Source: Nonomuraea sp. NBC_00507 | GTDB taxonomy: Bacteria > Actinomycetota > Actinomycetes > Streptosporangiales > Streptosporangiaceae | Reading direction: 5' to 3' | DNA length: 64,000 bases | Assembly: GCF_036013525.1 (NCBI RefSeq) | Contig: NZ_CP107853.1 | Location: forward strand, 372,001 to 436,000 | Shown: positions 1 to 9,327 of the stretch, piece by piece | Numbering within the stretch: position 1 is the stretch's first letter | How the letters are laid out: every line of letters starts with the position of its first letter | Translations under genes and position numbers: made by a program | The notes under the pieces: model-generated | Told to the model about the DNA's origin: nothing | The model's database searches: none | What the model saw: only the letters and a program-made list of their open reading frames with translations

Positions 1-17
1 GGGCGCCGGTTTTCACG

Positions 18-3000
18 TCAGGGCGTCTTCCAGGGTTCGAAGTACGCCACCGTGCCGAAGTCCATGTCCAGCATGTCCGGCGGGAACCCGCCGGTCGCGG
101 TCGACCCGGTCACAAAGATCCGCACCCCGGCCTCGGCATCCGCGTCCACAGCGAGGGCGGACGGGCTGTCCGCCGCCCCTATCGCGCCGTCGTAGTTTCC
201 CGTCCAGACCGGCGTGCCGGTCGCCGCGTCGTAGGCCATGGTCACGTAGTCGGTGCCCACGGCCATCTCGTTGCCGACGTGGCCGGTGATGACGACCTTG
301 CCACCGTCCGGGGTCACGGCCACGTCCCAGGCGGTGTCCTCGTTGCCGGCCTTGCCGTTGTGGCGCTGCGTCCAGGATCTCTGGCCGGTCGCGGCGTCGT
401 AGGCGATGGTGGTGAAGTCCGATCCCGTGCCCACGCCCTCGGTGTTGCCGGTGACGTACACCTTGCCGGACACCACGGTGATGTCCTGCGCGTTGTCACT
501 GCCGTGTGCCGGGCCGTCGTAGCGGTCGGCCCACACCTCCTTTCCTGTGGCGATGTCGTAGGCGATGGTCGTCATGTCGGTCTGTGTGCCGGGGTCGACG
601 CTGCTCCCCGTGATGAAGACGCTCGTACCGGACACGGCCATGGCGGAGGGGACGTCGCCCCCATGCGCGGGGCCGTCGTGCCGGGCCGTCCAGAGCTGCC
701 GGCCGGTGCTCGCGTCGTAGGCGACGGTGCCCCAGTCGGACAGACCGGTGCTTTCCTCGCCGCTGCTCTGGCCGCTGACGAAGACCTTGGACCCGTCCGG
801 GGTCACCGCGATCACCCCCGCGGTGTCGACGTGCGGACCCGCGGCGTCGTAGTGCGCCAGCCACTGGCGCTGACCGGTGTTCACGTCGTACGCGACCGTG
901 AAGTAGTCCGAATCGGCGGACTCGCCCAGAGTGGTCATGCCGGCCACGTAAATGCTCTTGCCGTCCGGGCTGACCGCGGCCGCGTTGCCGCTGTCGCCGG
1001 CGGAGGAGGCGTCGGCGGTGCCGGTGTGCCGGGCGACCCAGACCTCATCGCCCGTCGCAGTGTCGTAGGCGATCGTGACGGCGTCGTTGCCGGTCTCCGT
1101 GCCGGTGCTGTCACCGATGACGAAGAGCTTGCCGCCGTCGGGGCTCACCTCCAGCGCGTGCGCCTCCTCCCAGATCCCCGCCGCCGTGTACGTCTTGCTC
1201 CACAGCTCTTCGCCGGTGCCCGCGTCGTAGGCGACGGTGGCGATCACCGGCTTGAGCTGACCGGGTGACTGCCCGTAGCTCATCCCGGTCACGTAGACCC
1301 GCTTGCCCTTCGGGTCGAGGGCGATGAGCTCGGCGGAGTCCCGGCCCATGGCGACGCCGTACGTGGCCGCCCACGTCTCCGGCACCGGGCGCACCAGGAC
1401 TGGGACGCGTACGGTGTGGCGATCGTCCTTCCAGGTGAGCTGCCCGCTCTGGTAGGCGCCCATGGGCGCGGCGGCCCGCGTGAACTCGACCGTGAACGAC
1501 TTGGTCTCGCCCGGCCGCAGGGTGAGCTTGCCCGGCGTGACCTTGGCCGTGATCCCGTCCAGCCCGCTGACGGAGGCGGTGTAGGTGGTGGTTGAGCGGC
1601 CGACGTTGGTGACCTCGCGGGTCACCTTTGCCGGGCCGTTCATCCTGCTGACGGTGATCGAGGGGGTGTTCAGGTCGCCCGGGGCGAGCGAGTGCCCCGT
1701 GCCGGCGAGCGTGTCGCAGTTCTCCTTCTTGACGCCCTTGGTGGTCCCGCACAGGAAGGCGATCCAGTCGTTGATGTCGCTGTCGTAGACCAGCCCGGGA
1801 TCGGCGGCGCTGTTCGGAGCGACGTGGCCGGCGCCCTGTGCGAACGGGTGGGCGCCGGCGAGCACGTCCCGCGCGCTCGTCATCAGGGCCGACTTGATGG
1901 CCATCGGCGACCAGTCCCGATGCCGGTCCTTCAGCAGCGCGGCCAGCCCGGCGACGTGCGGGGACGCCATCGACGTGCCGCTGGAGAGGCCGAACTCGTG
2001 CCCGCCGCGACCGGGCGGCGCCACCGCCGCCAGGATGTCCTGGCCGGGCGCGGTCACGTCGGGCTTCAGCACGGCGCCGTTGCCCGCGGTCAGCGGCCCG
2101 CGCGAGGAGAAGGCGGCGACGTACGGCGCCGGGGCGTCAGCGATGATCTTCGCCTGCTCGATCGTCGCCGTCGCGTCGCCGGCGGCCGCGTAGTCCTTCA
2201 CGGCCTGGCGGTCCTTGACGGCGAGGTGCACGGTGGGCACGAGGTGCAGGTCGGTGTCGACGGTGTTCTCGTCGACGTTCGTCATGATCATGCCGATGCC
2301 GCCCGCCTCGGCGACCGCGGCGCTCTTGTTGACCCGGGGCGTCTGGCCACGGTCACAGATGACGATCTTGCCCTTCACCTTGGCGGGGTCGAGCACCGCC
2401 TTGCCATTGTTGTCCTTGGCGGCCCAGCACTGCGTCGCCTTCACCGGGTCGGCGCCGGCCACCCCCACGGCGGTGGCGTCCACGAGCGGCGCGGGACCGG
2501 CCTTCGTCCCGGTCACCGACGTACCGCTGTACGCGGTGCCGTTGCCGAGCGTGACCGTCCCCTGCGCGACCCGGTTGTGCGTGCCGGCGGCGACCGTGGT
2601 GATCCACGGCGACGGGTGCGCCACGGTGGACGCGGTCGGGCCGTCGTTGCCGCCTGCCGCCGCGACGAAGACGCCGGCCTCGGCCGCGGCCAGGAACGCC
2701 ACCTCCACCGGGTCGAGGAAGTCGCTGCTCGTTCCGGAGACGGAGTAGTTGATGACGTCCACGCCGTCCGCCACGGCCTGGTCGATGGCGGCGACCAGGT
2801 CGGAGTTGTTGCCGTACGCGGTGCTCCCGTCCTGCTCGGACCAGAGCGCCTTGTAGGCGGCGATCCTGGCCCGCGGTGCGATGCCGCTGACCGTGCCGAA
2901 CGCACTGGCCGCCCCGGTCACGGGCACGCCGTGGTTGCCGGCCGCCGTCGCGGCCACATGCGTCCCGTGCCCGTTGTAGTCACGCGGCGACAGGAACTCC

Positions 3001-3740
3001 CACGGCAGGGCCTCCTTGATGGCCTCGTCCCCGCCGAACCCGGCGTTGTAGTGCCGGGCCGCCACCAGCTTCCCGTTGCATGCGCCGGCACTCCACGAGT
3101 CGTCCGCGCCCGACTCACACGTGCCGCGGAAGCCCCGGAGGCGGTGGTACTTCTTGCCGTCGACGTCGGGGTCGGCGAAGCTCTTGCCGCCCGGCCAGAT
3201 GCCGCTGTCGATGACGCCGATGACCAGGTCCTCGCCTGCGTCCTTGGTGCCGCCGAGCTGGTCCCACAGGCCGCCTCGGGCGTCGAGGCCCAGGAAAGCC
3301 GGCGTCGAGTCGGTCGCGGCCGACACCTTCTTGTCCTCGGTCACGGCCACGACGTCGGGCATCGCCCGCAGCCGCACGGCCTGGGACTTGGTCAGCTGGG
3401 CCGCGAAGCCCTCGTAGGAGTAGACGTACTCGTAGAGCTTCTTGCCGCCGCCCACCTTCTTCAACGCCGCGTCGTGCCGGCCCTTGACGTGTTCGACGTA
3501 CTTGCTCACCGCGGCGGACTGGGGATCGATCTTCTCGCCCCGCTTCGGCTTGGTCGCCGTCAGCCCGCCTACCTCGCCGTCGTAGGTCACAACGGGGTCC
3601 AGGGCCATTTGAACTATGTAAGTTTTCTGTTCCTCGGCACCGCTCTCCGCGGCTGCCGGGGCTCCTATTCCGGTCGCCATTAGTCCGGTCAGGGCTAACG
3701 CCGCCGACCATCGTCTACCAGGAGATTTACCCACAACCAT
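18..3740 (-). CDS. secreted S8 (subtilisin-like) protease with C-terminal PQQ-like beta-propeller
   Basis: About 1240 aa. The ATG at 3740 is preferred over the upstream in-frame start at 3800 because an AAGGGG ribosome site precedes it and an Arg-rich signal peptide follows (about residues 1-32). Domains in order: I9-type propeptide (about 40-140); peptidase S8 with Asp178 in VIGVIDSGIWPG, His261 in GHGTHVAATAAG and Ser590 in GTSMASPHVAG; a PA-type insert between His and Ser; a Fn3-like domain; then a long tail of repeats of the form VAYDAxTGxxxW, as in PQQ-type propellers. All three catalytic residues are present, so an active exported endopeptidase is likely. Protease-propeller fusion is less usual than the plain PA-subtilase layout. 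It is transcribed divergently from the LuxR gene at 3858, which may control it. Substrate is unknown. Confidence 0.92.
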   Translation of the reverse strand: MVVGKSPGRRWSAALALTGLMATGIGAPAAAESGAEEQKTYIVQMALDPVVTYDGEVGGLTATKPKRGEKIDPQSAAVSKYVEHVKGRHDAALKKVGGGKKLYEYVYSYEGFAAQLTKSQAVRLRAMPDVVAVTEDKKVSAATDSTPAFLGLDARGGLWDQLGGTKDAGEDLVIGVIDSGIWPGGKSFADPDVDGKKYHRLRGFRGTCESGADDSWSAGACNGKLVAARHYNAGFGGDEAIKEALPWEFLSPRDYNGHGTHVAATAAGNHGVPVTGAASAFGTVSGIAPRARIAAYKALWSEQDGSTAYGNNSDLVAAIDQAVADGVDVINYSVSGTSSDFLDPVEVAFLAAAEAGVFVAAAGGNDGPTASTVAHPSPWITTVAAGTHNRVAQGTVTLGNGTAYSGTSVTGTKAGPAPLVDATAVGVAGADPVKATQCWAAKDNNGKAVLDPAKVKGKIVICDRGQTPRVNKSAAVAEAGGIGMIMTNVDENTVDTDLHLVPTVHLAVKDRQAVKDYAAAGDATATIEQAKIIADAPAPYVAAFSSRGPLTAGNGAVLKPDVTAPGQDILAAVAPPGRGGHEFGLSSGTSMASPHVAGLAALLKDRHRDWSPMAIKSALMTSARDVLAGAHPFAQGAGHVAPNSAADPGLVYDSDINDWIAFLCGTTKGVKKENCDTLAGTGHSLAPGDLNTPSITVSRMNGPAKVTREVTNVGRSTTTYTASVSGLDGITAKVTPGKLTLRPGETKSFTVEFTRAAAPMGAYQSGQLTWKDDRHTVRVPVLVRPVPETWAATYGVAMGRDSAELIALDPKGKRVYVTGMSYGQSPGQLKPVIATVAYDAGTGEELWSKTYTAAGIWEEAHALEVSPDGGKLFVIGDSTGTETGNDAVTIAYDTATGDEVWVARHTGTADASSAGDSGNAAAVSPDGKSIYVAGMTTLGESADSDYFTVAYDVNTGQRQWLAHYDAAGPHVDTAGVIAVTPDGSKVFVSGQSSGEESTGLSDWGTVAYDASTGRQLWTARHDGPAHGGDVPSAMAVSGTSVFITGSSVDPGTQTDMTTIAYDIATGKEVWADRYDGPAHGSDNAQDITVVSGKVYVTGNTEGVGTGSDFTTIAYDAATGQRSWTQRHNGKAGNEDTAWDVAVTPDGGKVVITGHVGNEMAVGTDYVTMAYDAATGTPVWTGNYDGAIGAADSPSALAVDADAEAGVRIFVTGSTATGGFPPDMLDMDFGTVAYFEPWKTP

Positions 3741-3810
3741 GTCGCCCCTTCGCACATGCCGCGGATCACGCGGTTGATCATCGAGGCTAGGGGGGAGCAT
3801 TTAGGGCGGC

Positions 3811-3829
3811 ATCCGTACCCCATACGGAT
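3811..3829. promoter_or_regulatory. perfect inverted repeat in the protease/LuxR divergent intergenic region
   Basis: Arms ATCCGTA and TACGGAT (7 bp, perfect) flank a 5-bp spacer, 29 bp before the GTG of the LuxR gene and about 70 bp before the protease start. A symmetric site between divergent genes suggests an operator for the adjacent regulator. A T-run follows the right arm, so a weak terminator-like hairpin is the alternative. Confidence 0.45.
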
Positions 3830-3857
3830 TTTTGAGGACATCCGATAACGTGACGAC

Positions 3858-6683
3858 GTGCTCATCGGCCGCCGAACGGAGCTCGCGCTCCTCCATACGG
3901 TCATCGCCGCTCCGCCGTCGCTCACCCTGATCGAGGGGGAGGCGGGCATCGGCAAGAGCCGCCTGGTCGAAGAGCTGTTATCGGGCCTGGAGGGAAAGCG
4001 CCGGCTCGTCGGCCAGTGCGAGCAGCTCCAGGAGCCGCTGCCGCTGTCGCCGCTGCTCGACTCCTTCCGCCTGGCCGGGGACGAGCTGGCCGGATCCGGT
4101 CCGCTCAATCCGGTGACCGGCGCGCTGGCGCCGCTGCTGCCGGAACTCGCCGAGCACCTGCCGCCGCCCCTTCCCGCGCTGCCCGACCAGCGGGCCGAGC
4201 GGCACCGGGTGTTCCGTGCGGCCGTGGCCCTGCTGGAGCACCTGAGCCCACTGGTCCTCGTCCTAGAGGACGTGCACTGGGCCGACGGCGGCACCCATGA
4301 CTTCCTCGCCTTCCTGGCCTCCCACCAGCCGCGCGACCTCTCGGTGATCCTCACTGCCCGTACCGACCACGGCCGGCTCCCGCTTCGCGGGGCGCTCGCC
4401 CGGGCCACGTCGCGGTTCGTCAGCCTCAGCCCGCTCGGCCCGCCCGAGGTGGAGCAGCTCGCCGCGAACATCCTGCAGGCCGAGCTCCCCCGTACCTTCG
4501 CGGCCTCCCTGTACGAGAAGACCGGCGGCATCCCGTTCGTCGTGGAGGAGGTTCTCCGCACGCTCCTGGAGCGTCTGCCCGCCGGCGAGATCCCCGGCCG
4601 CCCCGACATGCTGGCCGACCTGGCGGTCCCCACCGTGCTGCGGGACGTCGTGCTGCAGCGCCTGTCCACCCTCGACGACGCCGCGCAGGAGATCCTCGGG
4701 GCCGCCGCCGTCCTCGGCACCACACCAGACGAGCGCATCCTCGCCGACGTCACCGGCCGCGACGCCGCGCGCATCGCACGTTCGCTCGCCGCGGCGCAGG
4801 CGGTGGGGCTGCTGCACGAGGAGGACGGGCAATGCCGGTTCCGGCACGCGCTGGCCCGGCAGATCGTGTACGAGAACGTGCCGGTGTCCACCCGGCGCTG
4901 GCTGCATCTCAAGACCGCGCGGGCCCTGGAGTCGGGACCGGGTCCACGGCCGGTGGCCAGGCTCGCCCACCATTTCCGGCAGGCCGGCCACACGGCCGAG
5001 TTCGTCGACAACGCCGAGGCGGCGGCCGGCACCGCGCTCTCCCACGGAGACGACGCCACCGCCGCACGGTTCCTGCTCCAGGCGCTGGAGGTCGGCGAGC
5101 TGTCCCGCGAGGTCCGGGTACGGCTGGCCGTCAAGCTGGGCCGGGCCGCGGTGGACGGGCTGGCGCACGCGGAGGCCGTGCCGATACTCGAACGCCTGCT
5201 GACGACTGAGCCGCTGCCGGCCCCCTTGCGCGGGGAGCTGCGTTTCGCCCTCGGCCGCCTGCTGCGCCAGCAGGGCGAGGCCCGGGCGGGTTACCTGCGG
5301 ATCGAGGAGGCGGTACGCGATCTCGGCGACCGGCCGCGGCTGCTGAGCCGGGCGCTGGCGGTGCTCGCCGCGCCGGAGACCGTCGTGGACCGGCACGTCA
5401 CCGAGCACGCCGCCCGCTGCGACCAGGCCGAGGAGGCCGCCCGCCGCAGCGGCGACCCCGACGCCGCCATCGCGGTACGCATCGCGCGTGCCTCGCTCCT
5501 GCTGGAGCAGGGCGATCCGGCGAGCTGGCGGCTGATCGACGACCTGCTGCATGACGGGCGCCTGCGTGCCGCGCCGCGGGAACACGCCCGCGCCTGCATC
5601 AACTGGGCCCAGGCCGCTCTGCACATCGGCCGGCTCCAGCGTGCCGAGGACCTGCTGGCCGAGGGACGCCACGTCGCCGACCAGGCCGGATACCTGCGGG
5701 TGGCGGAGGTCGTCGAGCTCGTCACGGCCGCCGTGGACCGCGCCGCCGGACGATGGGACGGCCTGGCCGACCGGCTGCGCCGCCTCGGCGGGGCGACGGC
5801 CACCTTCGCCGCCGCCTCCCTGGACTCGCGGCTGCTGCAGGGCGTGCTGCTCGCCGCGACCGGTCCAGCCGAGGAAGCCGTCTCCTGCCTGGGGCAGGTG
5901 ATCGCGGTCGCCGAGCGGGTGGGTGCGGTGTGGCCGCTCATCCCCGCTCGGACGGCGCTGTCGCGGCTGCTGCTGACGTTGAACGACGCGGCGGGGGCCG
6001 CCGCGCAGGCGTCCGCGGCGCTTGTCCAGGTCCGTGCCAAGGGGGCGTGGGTGTGGGGCGCGGAAACCACGTTGTGCCTGGTGGACGCCCTGGAAGCGTT
6101 GGGCGGGCTGGGCGGTGCCACTGAGGTCGTGGGTGAGCTGGCCGCCGGGATCGCCGGGGCCGACGCGCCTTCGGCCCAGGCCGCCCTGATGACCGCCCAG
6201 GCCGTGCTGGCCCGATCACGCGGGGCGGCGGACGAGGCCGATCGCCTGCTGGACGCGGCGCGTACCACGCTGGAGGACGCCGGGCTGCGGTACGAGGAGG
6301 CCCTGGCCGCCGAGCGACAGGGCCGCTGGCGATGCGAGCGCGGGGCATCCGCCGGCGGCCACCTGCTGGAGGACGCGCTGCGCTCGTACGGCTCGATGCG
6401 CGCCGACCGGGACATCGCCCGCGTCACCCGGATCATGCGACAGAACGGCGTCTCCATCCCGTACCCGTGGCGAGGCGGCCGTCCCTCCCACGGACGCACG
6501 CTCTCGTCCCGCGAACGCGAGGTGGCCCTGCTGGCCGCCGGAGGCAAGACGAACCAGGAGATCGCCACCGAGCTGTTCCTGTCCAGGCGCACCGTAGAGA
6601 GCCACATCTCCAGCGCTCTGCGCAAGCTCGGCTACCTGTCACGCAAAGAACTCGCGGCACTACAGCTCACTGCCGACGATTAG
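3858..6683 (+). CDS. LAL-type LuxR family transcriptional regulator (AAA ATPase plus C-terminal HTH)
   Basis: 941 aa from a GTG start. An N-terminal ATPase has Walker A GEAGIGKS (about residues 27-34) and a Walker B-like LVLEDVHWAD segment. A long TPR/helical middle follows, and the C-terminal LuxR HTH reads LSSREREVALLAAGGKTNQE and then LFLSRRTVESHISSALRKLG (about 868-930). Size and order match the large ATP-binding LuxR (LAL/MalT-like) regulators of actinomycetes, usually activators of secreted-enzyme or antibiotic genes. Codon 41 (3978-3980) is TTA, the rare leucine codon read by the bldA tRNA, so translation may be developmentally gated. The probable target is the divergent protease gene. 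Confidence 0.9.
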   Translation: MLIGRRTELALLHTVIAAPPSLTLIEGEAGIGKSRLVEELLSGLEGKRRLVGQCEQLQEPLPLSPLLDSFRLAGDELAGSGPLNPVTGALAPLLPELAEHLPPPLPALPDQRAERHRVFRAAVALLEHLSPLVLVLEDVHWADGGTHDFLAFLASHQPRDLSVILTARTDHGRLPLRGALARATSRFVSLSPLGPPEVEQLAANILQAELPRTFAASLYEKTGGIPFVVEEVLRTLLERLPAGEIPGRPDMLADLAVPTVLRDVVLQRLSTLDDAAQEILGAAAVLGTTPDERILADVTGRDAARIARSLAAAQAVGLLHEEDGQCRFRHALARQIVYENVPVSTRRWLHLKTARALESGPGPRPVARLAHHFRQAGHTAEFVDNAEAAAGTALSHGDDATAARFLLQALEVGELSREVRVRLAVKLGRAAVDGLAHAEAVPILERLLTTEPLPAPLRGELRFALGRLLRQQGEARAGYLRIEEAVRDLGDRPRLLSRALAVLAAPETVVDRHVTEHAARCDQAEEAARRSGDPDAAIAVRIARASLLLEQGDPASWRLIDDLLHDGRLRAAPREHARACINWAQAALHIGRLQRAEDLLAEGRHVADQAGYLRVAEVVELVTAAVDRAAGRWDGLADRLRRLGGATATFAAASLDSRLLQGVLLAATGPAEEAVSCLGQVIAVAERVGAVWPLIPARTALSRLLLTLNDAAGAAAQASAALVQVRAKGAWVWGAETTLCLVDALEALGGLGGATEVVGELAAGIAGADAPSAQAALMTAQAVLARSRGAADEADRLLDAARTTLEDAGLRYEEALAAERQGRWRCERGASAGGHLLEDALRSYGSMRADRDIARVTRIMRQNGVSIPYPWRGGRPSHGRTLSSREREVALLAAGGKTNQEIATELFLSRRTVESHISSALRKLGYLSRKELAALQLTADD

Positions 6684-6693
6684 GCTGGCCGTC

Positions 6694-6822
6694 ATGGCCG
6701 ACCCGGCCCACGCGGTGAGCAACCTGATCGCCTTCATGCACATCGACGACCTCATCGCGGCAGGTATCCCGGGCCTGGAGCCCGACAGCGCGTCCGTGCG
6801 CGCGAGAGTTGAGAACTCCTAG
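6694..6822 (+). other. possible 42-aa remnant ORF after the LuxR gene
   Basis: A short frame (starts MADPAHAVSN, ends RARVENS) opens 11 bp after the LuxR stop. Coding-like codons seem to continue in another frame to about 6895 (YATGTLRVICRYAF...). This looks like the worn-down end of a former gene rather than a working one; no family is recognised. Confidence 0.2.
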
Positions 6823-6900
6823 ACGCTTGAGCGCCGGCTACGCGACCGGCACCCTGCGGGTGATCTGCCGGTACGCGTTCGAGGAGATGGCCACTGGGCC

Positions 6901-7449
6901 TCAGGTGAGAGGGACCTTGGGCTCATCGTCCCAGCCGGGCGGAGTGACGGTCCCGGACAGCCAGTCGCGACGCAGGATCGCATAGCCCACCGCGTCGTGC
7001 CGCGTGCCGTCCGGGGCCGGCCAGGCCTCCCGATAGTGCGCCTCCTTCGCGTACCCGCTCTTACGGAAGACCGCCCGCATCGCGTGATTGTCCTGACGAG
7101 TCGTGCCCTCGATCCGCAGCACGTCGGGCAGCTCGGTGAACAGGTAGCCGGTCAGCCAGGCCACCGCCGCCGCGCCGAGGCCGCGTCCGCGCCACGCTTG
7201 GCGTACCCGTAGGTCGAACATGGGGGTGTCGTCGGCGAGGTCCTGCAGCTTGACCAGCCCCGCCCGCTCGCCGTTCGCGAGCACCCAGAACGTGCGCGTC
7301 TCGCCGTCGTCGTAGCGGCCCTCGGCGGCGAACCGCAGCACGGTCTCGCGGTCCTGCCTGCCCGCGTGGTACGGCCACTCCTCACCGGCCAGGAAGTCGG
7401 CAAGCGCTTCTCCGTCGCCGGCGGAGATCCTCGAAAAGTCGATATGCAT
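6901..7449 (-). CDS. GNAT family N-acetyltransferase
   Basis: 182 aa from the ATG at 7449 (MHIDFSRI...); an in-frame TTG at 7485 would add 12 residues and neither start has a clear ribosome site. The acetyl-CoA motif is visible as VRQAWRGRGLGAAAVAWLTG (Q/RxxGxG/A). The C-terminal half has the family's typical N...AMRAVFRKSGYAKEAHYREAW. The acceptor substrate cannot be read from the sequence. First of a run of small minus-strand enzymes (6.9-9.8 kb) beside an old integrase remnant. Confidence 0.85.
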   Translation of the reverse strand: MHIDFSRISAGDGEALADFLAGEEWPYHAGRQDRETVLRFAAEGRYDDGETRTFWVLANGERAGLVKLQDLADDTPMFDLRVRQAWRGRGLGAAAVAWLTGYLFTELPDVLRIEGTTRQDNHAMRAVFRKSGYAKEAHYREAWPAPDGTRHDAVGYAILRRDWLSGTVTPPGWDDEPKVPLT

Positions 7450-7536
7450 CCGTCGAGGATGATCGTCGGCCTTCGACCCCGTCAATCGGATTTCCCGGTC
7501 CCGGCTCGTCCGCCCACCGCCGGTTAGCGGAGAATC

Positions 7537-7992
7537 TCACGCGTACGACGGTTCATGATCGAAGAGGCGGGAGAGAAGCGTCCCTTGACCCGATTGCAGC
7601 ACGTGGCCGTGCTCGAGCGGGATCCAGAAGCACTCGAACCGGATTGGCTCCCCCAGTCCGTCGTTCTCTTCCTGGCTGGCCCAGCGGTCGGGGGTTTCCT
7701 GGTGGAGGGCCAGCTGGAAGACGTGGCAGCGGTGGATCTCGGGACGGTACGGCGTGATGTCGTACTCGTACGTGCCGAGCTTCCTGACCACGGTGAAGTC
7801 ACGCAGCCCCGTCTCCTCCCGCGCCTCCCGGAGCGCGGCTTGCTCAGGCTCCTCCCCGGGCTTGACGGTGCCGGCGGGCACCTGGATGCCGACCTCCTCG
7901 AAGCCGTAGTCCACGTGCCGGAAGACCAGGAGTCGCCCGTCCCGGACGATGTAGCAGAGCGCCTTGTCGCGAATCGCCTTGCTGATGGGCAT
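7537..7992 (-). CDS. Nudix hydrolase
   Basis: 151 aa from the ATG at 7992, chosen because GAGGAGAC lies just upstream; the open frame runs further but without a ribosome site. The Nudix box is complete: G-x5-E-x7-REAREETGL (from GTVKPGEEPEQ). It should hydrolyse a nucleoside diphosphate linked to another group; the substrate is not inferable. It sits about 1.2 kb from an orphan integrase tail. Nudix proteins are recurrent AICE genes (pSAM2 Pif is one), so it could descend from an old element, but that is inference from position only. Confidence 0.88.
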   Translation of the reverse strand: MPISKAIRDKALCYIVRDGRLLVFRHVDYGFEEVGIQVPAGTVKPGEEPEQAALREAREETGLRDFTVVRKLGTYEYDITPYRPEIHRCHVFQLALHQETPDRWASQEENDGLGEPIRFECFWIPLEHGHVLQSGQGTLLSRLFDHEPSYA

Positions 7993-8181
7993 GTTCGTCT
8001 CCTCGGCGAGAATGCGGCAGACGCGATCATAACGATCCCAGCCATGACGGCACTCGCATGAACCAACCACGGGCACCCTCGTCGTTGGCCCCGCCACGCG
8101 TGGTGGGGCCCGGATCGGCATTGACCTCGGCCTTCACCATGGAGGCAGATCGATTCCGGGAACGGAACCCGACATGTCATC

Positions 8182-8715
8182 TCAGCCCTGCAGAATGGTG
8201 AGCTCTCCCTCGTCAACGGGCTCCTCGAATCCAGCAAAATACTTGTTGAGGAGATCCTCGGACACGGTCACCGAGTTGGCCCCGTGCAGCTTGTTGCGCG
8301 CGGCGAGCCGCTGGCGCAGCGTTTCAGGGCTCGCCTTGAGATAGATGAGCTCCCACTGACATCCATGGCTCTCGATAAGGGCCTTGTAGCGGTCACGAGT
8401 CGACCGGCTCCAAAAGCTGTAGTCCAAGACCACCGGTCGGCCGGCTTCCATGAGCTCCACGAGCTGATTCCTCAAGATTTTCTCAACAGCAGTCTTGTGG
8501 CGCTCATATTCAGCCGGTTCGAACTCCGCCGCATCTCGACCGAACCGCATCCAGATCACTTCATCAATCGACAGCCGGACGTAGCCGCGCCGTTCCAGCG
8601 CCTGAGCGTAAGTCGACTTGCCTGACCCAGCGATCCCACACATCATCACGACGGACCGCGCCGACGGACCCTTTGAAAATTGTCCGTCTTCAACCCCATC
8701 AGCAATATGGCTCAC
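8182..8715 (-). CDS. P-loop AAA/zeta-like kinase of unknown substrate
   Basis: About 177 aa if the GTG at 8715 is used (an AAGG lies upstream); a GTG at 8766 or an internal ATG next to the P-loop are alternatives. Walker A is CGIAGSGKST; downstream are SIDEVIWMRFG and VVLDYSFWSRSTRDRYK, a pattern typical of small cytosolic P-loop kinases related to zeta toxins and chloramphenicol phosphotransferase. It would phosphorylate a small molecule with ATP. No antitoxin-like partner is seen next to it. Confidence 0.75.
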   Translation of the reverse strand: MSHIADGVEDGQFSKGPSARSVVMMCGIAGSGKSTYAQALERRGYVRLSIDEVIWMRFGRDAAEFEPAEYERHKTAVEKILRNQLVELMEAGRPVVLDYSFWSRSTRDRYKALIESHGCQWELIYLKASPETLRQRLAARNKLHGANSVTVSEDLLNKYFAGFEEPVDEGELTILQG

Positions 8716-8799
8716 GGCTGCGACCTTATCGCCACACTCGCGATCAAACCCCGCAGGCACGGGCACACCGACACCGGTGAGCGGCCACTAATCGCCCGG

Positions 8800-9162
8800 T
8801 CAGCCCTCGGAGACCGGCTCCTCCCAGTAGACCTCCACCACGTATCCATCCGGGTCGAGGCACTTGAAACTGTCAAGCCCGGGCTCCGACCACCGCTCCA
8901 CGATCGGAACACCATCACGCTCAAGGAGAGCCAGGCGCCCGGCGACATCGGGCGTCGTGAACCCGAAGTGCGCGAAGTCGGGCAGCTTGCGGGGATCGGG
9001 GTCAGGGTGGAGGGCGAGATCGAACCCCTCCCCATCCCGGATGATCAAGGTTCCGTCCTCATACCTGCTCGCCGGGCCCGCATCGAAGCCGAAGTAGGTC
9101 TCGTAGAACCTGCGGGAGCGCTCGATGTCGCGTACGGCGAGAGCCAGATGATTCAGCCGCAT
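8800..9162 (-). CDS. VOC superfamily (glyoxalase/bleomycin-resistance fold) protein
   Basis: 120 aa from the ATG at 9162 (MRLNHLALAVRDIERSRRFY, the usual first strand and helix of this fold). A GTG at 9195 is possible. Two beta-alpha-beta-beta-beta modules can be followed to DPDGYVVEVYWEEP, where the last Glu is the usual metal ligand. Could be a dioxygenase, glyoxalase-type enzyme or binding protein; the family alone does not decide. Confidence 0.8.
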   Translation of the reverse strand: MRLNHLALAVRDIERSRRFYETYFGFDAGPASRYEDGTLIIRDGEGFDLALHPDPDPRKLPDFAHFGFTTPDVAGRLALLERDGVPIVERWSEPGLDSFKCLDPDGYVVEVYWEEPVSEG

Positions 9163-9217
9163 GGCCCCAGACGGTAACCGGCGAGCGTCCACCACGTCGA
9201 TGCAATTTCGAACTTGC

Positions 9218-9327
9218 GGAAGCCGGACCTGTCACGGTGCGGAACGGAGCTAAGGGTGCAGGCCGGAGCGGGCGGGCGATGGTGACGAAGACGACTCCCC
9301 CGGCCTGGTCCCTGCCGAGTGATCCCG
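9218..9327 (+). pseudogene. orphan integrase C-terminal remnant (copy of the 21981-22090 segment)
   Basis: This 110-bp stretch aligns by eye with 21981-22090. In the + frame the last 19 codons (9266-9322) read ERAGDGDEDDSPGLVPAE-stop, matching the acidic proline-containing tail of the integrases in the tRNA-Gly array (DDEDDPPDLVPAE at 22029; DDDNDDPPSLLVPAG in the intact Int). The rest of the integrase is gone. The GNAT gene on the other strand now overlaps it. Confidence 0.6.

Noticed and set aside
1692..3683. 663-aa plus-strand ORF
   Set aside because: Antisense shadow of the S8 protease: Arg/Gly/Val-rich, no domain, no ribosome site, while the minus frame has full catalytic motifs.
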